Positions 15,494-24,225 of a stretch of DNA of 32,843 nt are shown here, piece by piece; the stretch's first letter is position 1, and each line of letters starts with the position of its first letter. The stretch comes from Pseudomonadota bacterium. Its GTDB lineage: Bacteria; Pseudomonadota; Alphaproteobacteria; Reyranellales; Reyranellaceae. The position numbers and the translations under genes were made by a program. The stretch is from NCBI GenBank assembly GCA_018242505.1, contig JAFEBU010000016.1, forward strand, positions 1 to 32,843, given 5' to 3'. Below the pieces are notes generated by a model. It saw only the letters and a list, made by a program, of their open reading frames with translations, was not told where the DNA came from and did not search any database.

Positions 15494-15982
15494 TCAGGAG
15501 CCGCGCTGCAGCACTACGGCCGCGACGCCCTCGGCGGCGTTGAGCCGGGCGGCGCCCGGCACCTGAACCGGGGCGAGCGCGATCTGCTTGTCGGCGAGGC
15601 CGACCAGCATGGTCTGTTCGGGCGCACGGCCCTCGATCAGGGGCGGCCGGCCGGTGCCGAAATCGCCCGCCAGCCCGCCCGTGCCGAGCGGCTCGGGAGC
15701 GTAGACCAGCCACACGATATGGCGCACCCGGCCGTCGAAGCCGGCATCGGCGCTGAAGCGCCGGATCGCCGCGTGATAGGCCTCGGCCTTGCCGTCGGTC
15801 CGGGCAAACAGGCAGTCCAGATCGCGCGTGGTCCCGAACACGAACCCGCCGCCTCCAGTCACATTGCAAGTGAGCGAGCCGATATTGACGCTCGATTCGC
15901 CCTCGGCATGTGTTTGGGCATAAAACGCAGCGCCGCCGACCAGCGCCACCGCGCCCAGCATCGCGAAGACCGTTCGCCGCAT
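15494..15982 (-). CDS. DUF992 secreted protein
   Basis: A 162-residue exported protein. A clear signal peptide (about 1-26, MRRTVFAMLGAVALVGGAAF then a QTHA end) precedes the DUF992 pattern: VNIGSLTCNVTGGGGFVFGT, a CLFARTDG turn, an IRRFSADAGF strand and a final AAEGVAAVVL. The family is confined mostly to alphaproteobacteria and has no assigned function; it is probably periplasmic or envelope associated. The two Cys (in LTCN and DCLF) could form a disulfide. The ATG at 15982 has GGAGGA 5 bases upstream. It is the first gene of a minus-strand run leading to fdhD and mobB, with 21 bases to fdhD, so co-transcription is likely although a functional link is not evident. Confidence 0.88.
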   Translation of the reverse strand: MRRTVFAMLGAVALVGGAAFYAQTHAEGESSVNIGSLTCNVTGGGGFVFGTTRDLDCLFARTDGKAEAYHAAIRRFSADAGFDGRVRHIVWLVYAPEPLGTGGLAGDFGTGRPPLIEGRAPEQTMLVGLADKQIALAPVQVPGAARLNAAEGVAAVVLQRGS

Positions 15983-16064
15983 TTGTTTCCTCCGCCTTCC
16001 GACGAGGCTCCCCAGACCCCAAACGTACGCTTTTGCGACCTTTTGTCCAAGGGCCTGACGATGC

Positions 16065-16292
16065 GATCGGAACGGATACAGGCGGAACGGATACAGGCGG
16101 CCGGCAACGCGCCGGGTGCGCGCACGAGACAGCGCGCCACGACCGGGAGGGTCGCGGCGGCGGTTCGCCCCAAGATTGAGATCGGAACGGATACAGGCGG
16201 AATGGATACAGGCGGCCGGCAACGCGCCGGGATGCGCACACGAGACAGCGCGCCACGACCGGGAGGGTCGCGGCGGCGGTTCGCCTCAAGAT
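16065..16292. repeat. 115-bp tandem duplication with internal 15-bp repeat
   Basis: Two copies of a 115-base unit start at 16065 and 16180, each opening GATCGGAACGGATACAGGCG. Inside each, a 15-base word (GGAACGGATACAGGC) is itself doubled. The copies differ by only a few bases, so the duplication looks recent. It separates the DUF992 gene from the hypothetical gene at 16297. Confidence 0.92.
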
Positions 16293-16296
16293 GCGG

Positions 16297-16689
16297 TCAG
16301 ACGATCGGCTGCGGCGGGATGAGGGGCGCCTGCAGGGCGGAGGTCTTCTCGGACGGCGTCCAGGACAGCAGGCGGCGCAACAGCCAGACCGCGACCCGTC
16401 GCCACAATGCCGGCGGGGCGAAGTGCGAGGCGAATTCGCGGTTGATCTGCAGCGGCCGCCAATAGGTGGAGTGCCACTCCGAATAGGCGGTGTAGAAGGC
16501 CTTGCTCTGTTCGGGCGACGCCTTCAGGAGCGCGCAGTCACACGCCGCCTCGATCCGTACATCGTCCTCGCCGAGGAAGCGGAACCTGTGCCGACTGTTC
16601 AAATGATGCAATGTGTTGTTGGAAAATTCGAATTCTTCCGGGCGCGAACGAATGGCTGTGATCGCAGGCGCAAGCTCCAGATAAGCCAT
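16297..16689 (-). CDS. Conserved-looking hypothetical protein
   Basis: A 130-residue protein I do not recognise. It begins MAYLELAPAITAIRSRPEEF, has a mid-part with HRFRFLGEDDVRIEAACDC, then a Trp/Tyr-rich stretch (AYSEWHSTYWRPLQINREF) and an Arg/Leu-rich amphipathic region near 100-112 (WRRVAVWLLRRLL). The composition is balanced and codons are normal for the window. The ATG at 16689 has GGAG 6 bases upstream; a TTG two codons earlier is less likely. The gene starts a minus-strand unit that runs into the 115-bp duplication. Cytoplasmic or peripheral-membrane location is possible; function unknown. Confidence 0.7.
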   Translation of the reverse strand: MAYLELAPAITAIRSRPEEFEFSNNTLHHLNSRHRFRFLGEDDVRIEAACDCALLKASPEQSKAFYTAYSEWHSTYWRPLQINREFASHFAPPALWRRVAVWLLRRLLSWTPSEKTSALQAPLIPPQPIV

Positions 16690-16780
16690 TGGCAACTCCT
16701 CTCGTTACCGACTGATCAACGCCGAAGGGACGCCTTTGGTTACGGCGACCTTTCTTCTGGCCGGACAGCAGCCACTCGTT

Positions 16781-16824
16781 GTTCGAGGCATCGTCCCGGG
16801 CGGTTCGAGGCATCGTCCCGGGCG
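16781..16824. repeat. 22-bp direct tandem duplication
   Basis: Two exact copies of a 22-base unit (beginning GTTCGAGGCATCGTCCCGGG) at 16781-16802 and 16803-16824, in the gene-poor region. Confidence 0.9.
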
Positions 16825-16917
16825 GCGCGTCAGCCGGGCAGAAGATTGCAAGTTTCTTGCCGTATTCCGGAAGCTGGCAGGATTCCGGAATCTGCCGGGC
16901 CCTATCCGGCTTCGCCG

Positions 16918-17145
16918 TCACGATATCCTTGGCATCAGCATCCCTGGTATCAGCATCCCTGGCGTCAGCAGCCCGGCGCCGAAGGCCAGGAACGAGGCCG
17001 GAGCGCGCCTTGCGGCCCTTCTCGGCCGCGGCCGGGAAGGTGTCCCGGGCCAGCTTGCGGCATTGGGCGGCTGACCGGCCGGATAGAGCGCCGGCAGGTC
17101 GATGCCGGCATGCTCCTTCATCCAGTATGCTTCTTCATCCGACAT
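16918..17145 (-). CDS. Possible short hypothetical gene or remnant
   Basis: A 75-residue frame. The first 25 residues (MSDEEAYWMKEHAGIDLPAL, then YPAGQ) look protein-like, with AAGGGG just upstream of the ATG. The remainder becomes Pro/Arg rich and ends in repeat-derived sequence (LLTPGMLIPGMLMP) from a 15-bp array. It may be a decayed gene; no family recognised. Confidence 0.3.
   Translation of the reverse strand: MSDEEAYWMKEHAGIDLPALYPAGQPPNAASWPGTPSRPRPRRAARRAPASFLAFGAGLLTPGMLIPGMLMPRIS
16931..16975. repeat. 15-bp tandem array, three copies
   Basis: Units at 16931, 16946 and 16961 of the form GG(C/T)(A/G)TCAGCATCCCT; the third copy has three changes. Confidence 0.85.
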
Positions 17146-17366
17146 GCCCCTTCATCAGGTTGAAGCGCGGGCAGCAGCCCCGCAGAGCGTGCGGCGCGTC
17201 ATCAGCACCGCCGTTCAACGGCCTCCGAACTTGCCAGGAGACTCGACCGCCGGACCGATCGGTCCGTTGGCGACAACGACCTTCGTCACCGCGTCGTCGA
17301 CCGACTAGAGACCGGCGCTGCGCCGCCTCCCGGTTGGCGACCTCCATGACGTTGGCGGACTCCACA

Positions 17367-17408
17367 ACATCGTGGCCGGGACATCTTGGCTGGGACATCG
17401 TGGCCGGG
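17367..17408. repeat. 14-bp tandem array, three copies
   Basis: ACATCGTGGCCGGG at 17367-17380 and again at 17395-17408, with a variant ACATCTTGGCTGGG between them. Confidence 0.85.
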
Positions 17409-17719
17409 CCTGGTCTGGGCTTCCACGACCTGCGCTTCCATGAACGGAGTGCAGACCACGCTTGCCCGCACCGTTGGGGCGACGAGCCGCCGGCGCGCCA
17501 GTTCTCGACGCACATGACACCGCCTCCCCCGGGGGGAAGGCTTGTTCACGCAAAGCAGCGATGGCTGACGATATGTAAGCTGACTGAATGTAACGCGAGC
17601 TGATGAGGAGGCGCGCAGCCGGCGACAGCGGTTGTGAAACGGCAGTGCCTCCGGGACCTCCTCCAACAGGCCTCCGGCCGCACTGCGAACGTGAATGGCG
17701 CGCAAGTGCTACAGAGCGC

Positions 17720-18007
17720 TCAAGGCTCCTCGGTCGAGAGCCAGGCGCAGACCAGCCACACCAGGATGATCGCCATGGTGAAGGCGATCCAGCAACCGCC
17801 GATGATGCTGGCCCAGTTACTGGTGTAAATGTTGTCGAACCAGATCCAGTAGAGGACCTGGCCGGCAAGAAGGATCAGCACCGGAAGCACCAGCCGCACG
17901 ACCCACCGCCAGATCCGGGGTGTGCTGACGGGCGGCTGCATCTGAAGGTTGCCATCCCCGCGCGCAACCGGTGCGCTCGACAGGCTTTCATCGAAGACGC
18001 TCGACAT
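17720..18007 (-). CDS. Small two-helix membrane protein, LYWxWFDNxY paralogue A
   Basis: A 95-residue inner-membrane protein: a polar N-terminus (1-30), then RIWRWVVRLVLPVLILLAGQ leading into the first helix (about 36-56), the signature LYWIWFDNIYTSNW with GG following (53-72), and a second helix (about 70-89) ending in VWLVCAWLS. Two other genes here (26324-26635 and 26790-27062) encode clear relatives with the same signature; nucleotide identity around the motif is high. The ATG at 18007 follows a G-run (GGGGGGATCGTC). It is divergent from the secreted protein at 18332 with a 21-bp repeat array between. Function unknown; the loop between the helices, with conserved Trp, Asp, Asn and Tyr, is the likely functional part. 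Confidence 0.8.
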   Translation of the reverse strand: MSSVFDESLSSAPVARGDGNLQMQPPVSTPRIWRWVVRLVLPVLILLAGQVLYWIWFDNIYTSNWASIIGGCWIAFTMAIILVWLVCAWLSTEEP

Positions 18008-18191
18008 GACGATCCCCCCAACGATCCCCGTGCCCCTGTGCACAGCAGAATATCGGGGCCGGGCCGGCCTCGAACCCTTCTTTGCCGTGGGGTCGCTGAA
18101 AGTAGAATCCGCCCCGCGTCCGAAGCGCAGCGTGACGATTCGCGACCCAGATTCCGACGTTCCGTCCCTTCGGCGCCGCGCACCTTCGCCT

Positions 18192-18275
18192 CACGCGAAC
18201 CCAGAGGCGCCCCACGCGAACGTAGAGGTGCCTCACGCGAACCCAGAGGCGCCTCACGCAAACGTAGAGATGCCG
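18192..18275. repeat. 21-bp array in alternating A-B-A-B order
   Basis: Four 21-base units start at 18192, 18213, 18234 and 18255. Units 1 and 3 read CACGCGAACCCAGAGGCGCC and units 2 and 4 CACGC(G/A)AACGTAGAG(G/A)TGCC, so the true repeat is a 42-base dimer. It lies in the divergent gap between paralogue A and the secreted protein, 56 bases before the latter's ATG. Confidence 0.93.
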
Positions 18276-18331
18276 GAGGTCGGGGTTTCGCCACATCCCA
18301 TGTCCACCACCGCCAGATACGGAGGACCCGC

Positions 18332-18925
18332 ATGAATATCTTTCGCCTCACTCTTGTTGCCGCGCTGGGCGCGCTTCTCTTCGCGTCAACGGCCGCGGCG
18401 CAGACGACGCTCCAACTGATCCGCGGCACGATCACCGCCATCGACGGCAAGACCGCCACCATCGCCACGCGCGAAGGGCCGTCGGCGACGGTGAAGCTCG
18501 CCGCCAACTGGTCGGTCGGGATAGTCGAGCCGATCGCCGTGTCGGCGATCAAGCCTGGCGCGTTCGTGGGCATCGCCTCGCTGAAGGACGAGGCGCTCGA
18601 AGTGCTGGTTTTTCCAGAGGCGATGCGCGGCGCCGGCGAGGGGCACTATCCGTGGAATCTGAAGCCCGAGAGCATGATGACCAATGCCACGGTCGCGACC
18701 GTGGCCGCCGGCGGCGATGGCGAGACGCTGAAGCTCGACTACAAGGGCGGCACGCAGACCCTGCACGTGAGGCCCGGCACGCCGGTCGTGACCTTCTCGG
18801 CCGGCCAGCGGTCGGACGCCAAACCCGGAGCCAAGGTCTTCGTCGGCGCCCGGAAGGCCGCCGACGGCACGCTCACCGCCACACGCCTCAATGTCGGCAA
18901 GGACGGCATGATGCCGCCGATGTAA
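18332..18925 (+). CDS. Exported beta-rich hypothetical protein
   Basis: A 197-residue secreted protein with a signal peptide (about 1-23, ending STAAAQ). The mature part has two similar beta-rich sections: RGTITAIDGKTATIATREGP then VKLAANWSV (about 31-62), and ATVAAGGDGETLKLDYKGGT then LHVRPGTPVVTF (about 122-157). This OB/DUF5666-like pattern suggests a soluble periplasmic protein, and Met-rich ends (GMMPPM) hint at metal contact without proving it. The ATG has GGAGGA 6 bases upstream. It is followed 28 bases later by a second small secreted protein, likely in one transcript. Function unknown. Confidence 0.75.
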   Translation: MNIFRLTLVAALGALLFASTAAAQTTLQLIRGTITAIDGKTATIATREGPSATVKLAANWSVGIVEPIAVSAIKPGAFVGIASLKDEALEVLVFPEAMRGAGEGHYPWNLKPESMMTNATVATVAAGGDGETLKLDYKGGTQTLHVRPGTPVVTFSAGQRSDAKPGAKVFVGARKAADGTLTATRLNVGKDGMMPPM

Positions 18926-18953
18926 GGTGGTGGGCTGGAGGGGCCGGCTACCC

Positions 18954-19274
18954 ATGAGGCACGGAGTGTTCGCGGCCGCGACGGGCGCCTGGCTCTTGTC
19001 GGTATCTGTCTGTTCATGGCATGAGGCGAGCGCGCAGGGGCGGCCGTTGTCGGGGCCGCCATTGTCGGGACCCTATGTTCGGTCGCCGGTCGATGTGCCG
19101 TCCCCGACCACCGTTCCGGGGATCAAGCCGCCGGCCATCCCGCCTCCTCCCGCGCCGACGATCGCGGCGCCGAGCGGATCCACCGGCAATGCCCTCCCCA
19201 CCCCGCCGCCAGCCGGCGGATGCCGCGCCTCTCCCGGCATCGTTTCCGGCCAGAAGCCGCTGCCGCCCTGCTAG
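18954..19274 (+). CDS. Small proline-rich secreted protein
   Basis: A 106-residue protein: signal peptide (1-about 27, cleavage after HEASA), then a Pro/Ser/Gly-rich mature chain (PSPTTVPGIKPPAIPPPPAP) with two short repeats (RPLSGPPLSGP), and two Cys near the end (GGCRASPG and a C-terminal LPPC). Such low-complexity exported proteins are common in alphaproteobacteria and have no known function. The ATG lies 28 bases after the preceding gene, with GGAGGGG about 11 bases upstream. Confidence 0.6.
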   Translation: MRHGVFAAATGAWLLSVSVCSWHEASAQGRPLSGPPLSGPYVRSPVDVPSPTTVPGIKPPAIPPPPAPTIAAPSGSTGNALPTPPPAGGCRASPGIVSGQKPLPPC

Positions 19275-19394
19275 CAGGCTGTTGAAAAGTCGGGAAGTAC
19301 GACATGACACGCAGTCATCGAACGGGACCGGCACGATCTTGACCCTAACCTGCGGTCTCGGCGCTGCCTTTGAATCGATATGGCCTGGACGTAT

Positions 19395-19624
19395 GGCTCA
19401 AAGCCCCTTTTTGCAGAGTCCGCCAAGGCCGGCGATTGAGCCTGCTGCAATTCGCGAGCGCCAGCGTCTCCCCTTTTGCGAAATCCGCCAGGGCTGATTG
19501 AAACTCGGCCTCGTACTCGGATTGAGCCAGCGTCTCCCCTTTTGCGGAGGCCGTCAGGGCTGATTGAAGCTCGGCCTCGTGCTCGGATGGAGCCAGCATC
19601 TTCCCTTTTGCGGAGTCCGCCAGG
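19395..19624. repeat. 66-bp tandem array
   Basis: Units begin at 19461, 19527 and 19593 with an exact 66-base period (CCAGCGTCTCCCCTTTTGCG start); a degenerate earlier copy starts near 19395. Because 66 is a multiple of three, open frames with 22-residue repeats cross it on both strands (minus: EYEAEFQSALADFAKGET). The minus frame 19345-19599 has AAGGGAAG before an ATG and a helix-like composition, so a small repeat protein is possible but unproven. It lies just before the Nudix gene. Confidence 0.9.
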
Positions 19625-19652
19625 AGAAGGACATCGTCTAAAACCTGATCGC

Positions 19653-20075
19653 ATGGACCAGGTTCGGATCGGCATCGGCGTCTTCGTCATCAGCGGCGGC
19701 ATGTTCCTGATGGGCCGGCGCCGGAACGCCCATGGCGCGGGAAGCTGGTCGTTGCCGGGCGGGCATCTGGAGGCCGGCGAATCCTTCGAGGAGGCCGCGC
19801 GACGCGAAGTGTTCGAGGAAACCGGACTCTCGGTCGCGAATCTGCGCTTCGCCGCCGTCACCAACGACCGCTTCGAGGCGGACGGCAAGCACTACGTCAC
19901 GATCTGGATGCTGAGCGACCTCGCGGCGGGAACGCCGACGGTGCGCGAGCCCGACAAATTCGCCGACCTTGGCTGGTTCGACCTCGACAACCTGCCTGCG
20001 CCGCTCTTCCTGCCATGGACGCAGTTGCTCGCGTCCGAGTTCCTGGCGGCCATCAAGGCGGCATGCCGCCGCTGA
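19653..20075 (+). CDS. Nudix hydrolase, NUDT15/MTH2-like
   Basis: A 140-residue pyrophosphohydrolase for nucleoside diphosphates linked to other groups. A complete Nudix box runs Gly37 to Leu59: GHLEAGE (37-43), then REVFEETGL (51-59). The overall pattern (GVFVISGG, GSWSLPGGHLE, HYVTIWML, DLGWFDLDNLP) matches the NUDT15/MTH2-type group that sanitises oxidised or modified nucleotides. The start at 19653 follows the 66-bp repeat array with only a weak ribosome site (GGAGAAGG about 23 bases back). Its last 23 bases overlap tail-to-tail with the radical SAM gene on the other strand. Confidence 0.92.
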   Translation: MDQVRIGIGVFVISGGMFLMGRRRNAHGAGSWSLPGGHLEAGESFEEAARREVFEETGLSVANLRFAAVTNDRFEADGKHYVTIWMLSDLAAGTPTVREPDKFADLGWFDLDNLPAPLFLPWTQLLASEFLAAIKAACRR

Positions 20076-21486
20076 GCGCTCCGGATCCTGCGCCTGATTC
20101 GAGCACGGCCGCGCGCCATTCCCGCTTCACCGGCAGGATCGGAGGCATTGGCGCCACGTCGGGCTCCGCGGTCGGCGCCACGCTCGAACTGATGGTCTCG
20201 GTCTCTGCGCCCCGGCGCATGAAGAGATTGTAGATCAGCCATTGTGCGCGATGCCGATTCCCGCGCAGCGGGAAGCGGTGCGCGATCGAGGAAGCCGCAT
20301 AGAAATTGGCGTAGGCGCTTTCCATGCCGGTGCGCAGCTCGGGCGCCGACATCTGTCGAGGACGATAGACGACGTGTCCCTGGTCGTACTTGGTCCAGTC
20401 GAAGGAGACGATACGGTTCGCCTTCTTCATCTCGTACCAGGTGAGCGTTCCCGGATAGGGCGTGAGCGCGGAATAGGCGCAGGCGTCGTAGTCGGCGTCG
20501 ATGTTGAAGGTGACGGTCTCGTCGAAAACCGAGCGATCGTCGCCGTCGAAGCCGAACATGAACAGGCCGAACACCATGATCCCGTGGGAATGCACCTTCT
20601 CCACCAGGGCCGCGAAGGTCTCCGGCCGGTTGACATGCTTGTGGACGCTCTTGAGCGTGGAACGAGAGATCGACTCGAAGCCGATGCTCAGCATCGTGCA
20701 GCCGCTTTCGGCGGCCAGCTCCAGCATGCGGTCGTCCTGCGCGAGCTTGGAGGTGACGCCGGCCTGCCACCGGATGCCGCGCCCCTTCAGCGCGCGCATC
20801 ACCTCCTTCGGGCGCTCCGGCGTCCCGAAGAAGTCGGCGTCGTTGATCGAGATGGTGCGCGCGCCGCAGTTCTCCATCTCGCGGATCACCTCGTCGACCG
20901 GCCGATAGCGGAACTTGAGGCCGTTCATCAGCGGCTCGGCGCAGAATGTGCAGCCCTGATGGCAGCCGCGCGAGGTCTGGACGAACGTGCGATTCACATA
21001 ACGGTGCTTCTTCAGGAGATCGTACCGCGGCATCGACAACCCGACCATCGGATGGAGCGTTTCCGACTTGTACGTCCCGCGCATCGATCCCTGCCGGAGA
21101 TCCTCGAGCAACCTGTCGATCACGAGCTCGGCCTCGCCGATGACGACGGCGTCGCAATGCCTGAGCGCCTCCTGCGGCATGAAACTGGGGTGCACCCCGC
21201 CCATGACGACGGGGACGCCTTTCGCGCGGAACCGGTCGGCGATCTCGTAGCCGCGATTGACGTAGCTCGTCATGGCGGAAATGCCGACGAGATCCGCCTT
21301 GAGATCGAAGTCGATGGTCTCGATGTTCTCGTCCGTCAGCACCACGTCGTACTGATCGCGGGGAATGGATGCGGCCACCGCGAGCAAGCCGGCCAGCGGA
21401 GAGTACAGCGCCTTGTTCAGATAGAGCGGGCGGGTCGTCAGCGAATCCGTCTTCGGGTTGATCAGATGGATGGTCCGGGTGCGCAA
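20053..21486 (-). CDS. B12-binding radical SAM protein
   Basis: A 477-residue enzyme with an N-terminal cobalamin-binding domain (about 1-140, DENIETIDFDLKADLVGISA then VVMGGVHPSFMP) and a radical SAM core with the 4Fe-4S motif Cys175-x3-Cys179-x2-Cys182 in TSRGCHQGCTFCAEP. SAM-binding elements ISINDADFF and SIGFES follow. Such enzymes (BchE, HpnJ/HpnP, methyltransferases) rearrange or methylate unactivated carbons in lipids or pigments; the exact product is unknown. The start is read as TTG at 21486, 4 bases after GGGAGGG, because the ATG at 21499 is in another frame and no in-frame ATG fits. An EcfG-type promoter lies just upstream. It is convergent with the Nudix gene (23-base overlap) and divergent from groEL. 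Confidence 0.9.
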   Translation of the reverse strand: MRTRTIHLINPKTDSLTTRPLYLNKALYSPLAGLLAVAASIPRDQYDVVLTDENIETIDFDLKADLVGISAMTSYVNRGYEIADRFRAKGVPVVMGGVHPSFMPQEALRHCDAVVIGEAELVIDRLLEDLRQGSMRGTYKSETLHPMVGLSMPRYDLLKKHRYVNRTFVQTSRGCHQGCTFCAEPLMNGLKFRYRPVDEVIREMENCGARTISINDADFFGTPERPKEVMRALKGRGIRWQAGVTSKLAQDDRMLELAAESGCTMLSIGFESISRSTLKSVHKHVNRPETFAALVEKVHSHGIMVFGLFMFGFDGDDRSVFDETVTFNIDADYDACAYSALTPYPGTLTWYEMKKANRIVSFDWTKYDQGHVVYRPRQMSAPELRTGMESAYANFYAASSIAHRFPLRGNRHRAQWLIYNLFMRRGAETETISSSVAPTAEPDVAPMPPILPVKREWRAAVLESGAGSGALSGGMPP

Positions 21487-21519
21487 GGAGCCCTCCCATG
21501 ACGTTCTTCCCAGCGACGC

Positions 21520-21544
21520 AACGGCATCGGAACGAAGACGTTCC
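21520..21544 (-). promoter_or_regulatory. EcfG-type general stress promoter
   Basis: On the minus strand GGAAC (21544-21540) and CGTT (21523-21520) are separated by 16 bases, a full consensus match. The predicted start near 21513 leaves a 27-base leader before the TTG start of the radical SAM gene. The -35 lies inside the inverted repeat at 21528-21545. Confidence 0.7.
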
Positions 21545-21545
21545 G
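21528..21545. promoter_or_regulatory. Inverted repeat, possible operator
   Basis: CGGAACG (21528-21534) and CGTTCCG (21539-21545) form a perfect inverted repeat with a 4-base gap in the divergent region of the radical SAM and groEL genes. It overlaps the EcfG -35, so a repressor could bind here, or the symmetry may be accidental. Confidence 0.35.
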
Positions 21546-21714
21546 CCGACCGCCGCCGATTTGGGACAAATCCGCCAACATCAGGGTTGGGACTCGGCGA
21601 CCAAAAGCGCCTACAGTGCCTCCGCGAAGGCTTTACGCTGGCGCGTCCAGCCGAAAGCAACCCATGCTGCGAAGAATCCACGGGCGCGGCGCGGATTTCT
21701 CCGATCTCCAGTGA

Positions 21715-23382
<1,668 letters not shown>

Positions 23383-23406
23383 CCGCCAGCCGGCCCGATT
23401 CCGCAG

Positions 23407-23423
23407 CCCGGCTCCGAGCCGGG
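23407..23423. terminator. Hairpin between convergent genes
   Basis: CCCGGCT (23407-23413) and AGCCGGG (23417-23423) form a perfect 7-base stem with a 3-base loop, in the 46-base gap between groEL and the convergent gene at 23429. No T-run; probably a bidirectional terminator. Confidence 0.55.
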
Positions 23424-23428
23424 AACGG

Positions 23429-23719
23429 CTATCGCTGCGGGCCGCGCAGCAAGTGCTCCATGTGCCGGAGCAGATCGTCCCGGCGTCCGGACTTTTGCAA
23501 TCCGACCGCCTTGGGCAGACCTTCGAAAACGGCGCGACCGGCCGCCGTGAGCCGCGGCCCGTCCTTGCCGTCCTCGATCAGTTGCAATCGGTGGAGCCGC
23601 GCGAGGTCGCGGACACGCATGGCTTTCACTTCCGATTCGCCGAAGGCGACACGCCGCAGCGTGACCTCCTCCTCATCGGTCAGGGCGCTCTGCCGAGGGC
23701 CGTTGGTGGAAGATGTCAT
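23429..23719 (-). CDS. Small hypothetical protein with winged-helix-like pattern
   Basis: A 96-residue protein: LTDEEEVTLRRVAFGESE (13-30), then VRDLARLHRLQLIEDGKDGPRLTAAGRAVFEGLP (36-69) and a basic C-terminus. The middle (LHRLQLIEDG...RLTAAGRAV) resembles the wing of MarR/ArsR-type DNA-binding domains, but the first helix set is too short for certainty. The ATG overlaps the stop of the upstream gene as ATGA (23716-23719), so translation is coupled; GGAG lies 8 bases upstream. Function unknown, possibly a small regulator or nucleic-acid binder. Confidence 0.7.
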   Translation of the reverse strand: MTSSTNGPRQSALTDEEEVTLRRVAFGESEVKAMRVRDLARLHRLQLIEDGKDGPRLTAAGRAVFEGLPKAVGLQKSGRRDDLLRHMEHLLRGPQR

Positions 23720-23919
23720 CGCGGCTCTCCAGTCGGCGTCTTCACGCCCTTCGATTTCGTGGCGGTCGCGGCCGGCCTGCGCGCCAGGGGGCCGGTGCGC
23801 GACAGCACAGGCAGGCGGGTCGAGGCGTCGCGGCGGTCGTGGCCGAGACGGCGCATCGAGCGGAGCTCGTCGCGGACGCGTTGCCGGAGAAGCTGGGGAT
23901 CAATGGAATACATCGACAT
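23716..23919 (-). CDS. Small basic hypothetical protein
   Basis: A 67-residue (or 65 from the second Met) basic protein: MYSIDPQLLRQRVRDELRSM, then an Arg/Thr-rich region and a TKSKGVKTPTGEPR tail. The N-terminal 20 residues could form an amphipathic helix; the rest looks unstructured. Its stop overlaps the next start by 4 bases (ATGA), tying it to the 96-residue protein. No clear ribosome site precedes its own start. Not recognised. Confidence 0.6.
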   Translation of the reverse strand: MSMYSIDPQLLRQRVRDELRSMRRLGHDRRDASTRLPVLSRTGPLARRPAATATKSKGVKTPTGEPR

Positions 23920-23952
23920 CGGAACCGTAATGCAAAGGGCGGGCCAGCGACA

Positions 23953-24225
23953 TCAGCCGGCCGCCGCCGCCAGCGCGGCCGGGGTGCGGCCGCCCAGCAG
24001 GACATCGACGTCGCGCCGTGCGATCTCCGGCGCCAGGCCATAGCGCGCGACCAGCAGCGTCACGAGCTCGTCGCGATCCTTGAGCGCGGCCACCTCTTCG
24101 CGTGTCAACTTGCCCCAGGTGATATGGATATCCATGCGCAGCAATTGGTGGGCATAGGCGTGCTGCGCCGGCGTCCAGGCGCTCGCGGAGGCGGCCGGGA
24201 CCGCGGCGTCGTTTCCATCTGTCAT
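23953..24225 (-). CDS. CsbD-like stress protein
   Basis: A 90-residue protein with a CsbD-type pattern: WGKLTREEVAALKDRDELV (37-55) followed by LVARYGLAPEIARRDVDVLL, compared with the family WGKLTDDDL...RDQLVGKIQERYGISKEEAERQV. CsbD proteins are small, general-stress-induced and of unknown activity. The N-terminus (1-20) is Ala/Ser rich and variable, and the usual N-terminal KGKxKE segment is missing, so similarity is partial. The ribosome site is weak. It lies 34 bases upstream of the two coupled small genes and may share their transcript. Confidence 0.65.
   Translation of the reverse strand: MTDGNDAAVPAASASAWTPAQHAYAHQLLRMDIHITWGKLTREEVAALKDRDELVTLLVARYGLAPEIARRDVDVLLGGRTPAALAAAAG

Larger units (their letters stand above)
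16690..17719. other. Gene-poor, micro-duplicated region
   Basis: About 1 kb without a convincing gene. It contains three small tandem arrays (listed separately) and scattered near-repeats. One minus-strand frame at 16918-17145 begins MSDEEAYWMKEHAGIDLPAL with a weak ribosome site and might be a short gene or gene remnant whose tail has dissolved into repeat sequence. Frames around 17135-17705 have no protein-like character. Confidence 0.6.

Noticed and set aside
16690..16800. EcfG promoter before the gene at 16689
   Set aside because: GTAAC with a 17-base spacer and CGTT is one mismatch off, but chance matches of this quality are expected in GC-rich DNA and nothing else supports it.
19271..19297. 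Insertion-sequence end resembling GCAGGCTGTTGAAAA
   Set aside because: The word recalls terminal repeats of some IS families, but there is no transposase, partner repeat or target duplication nearby.
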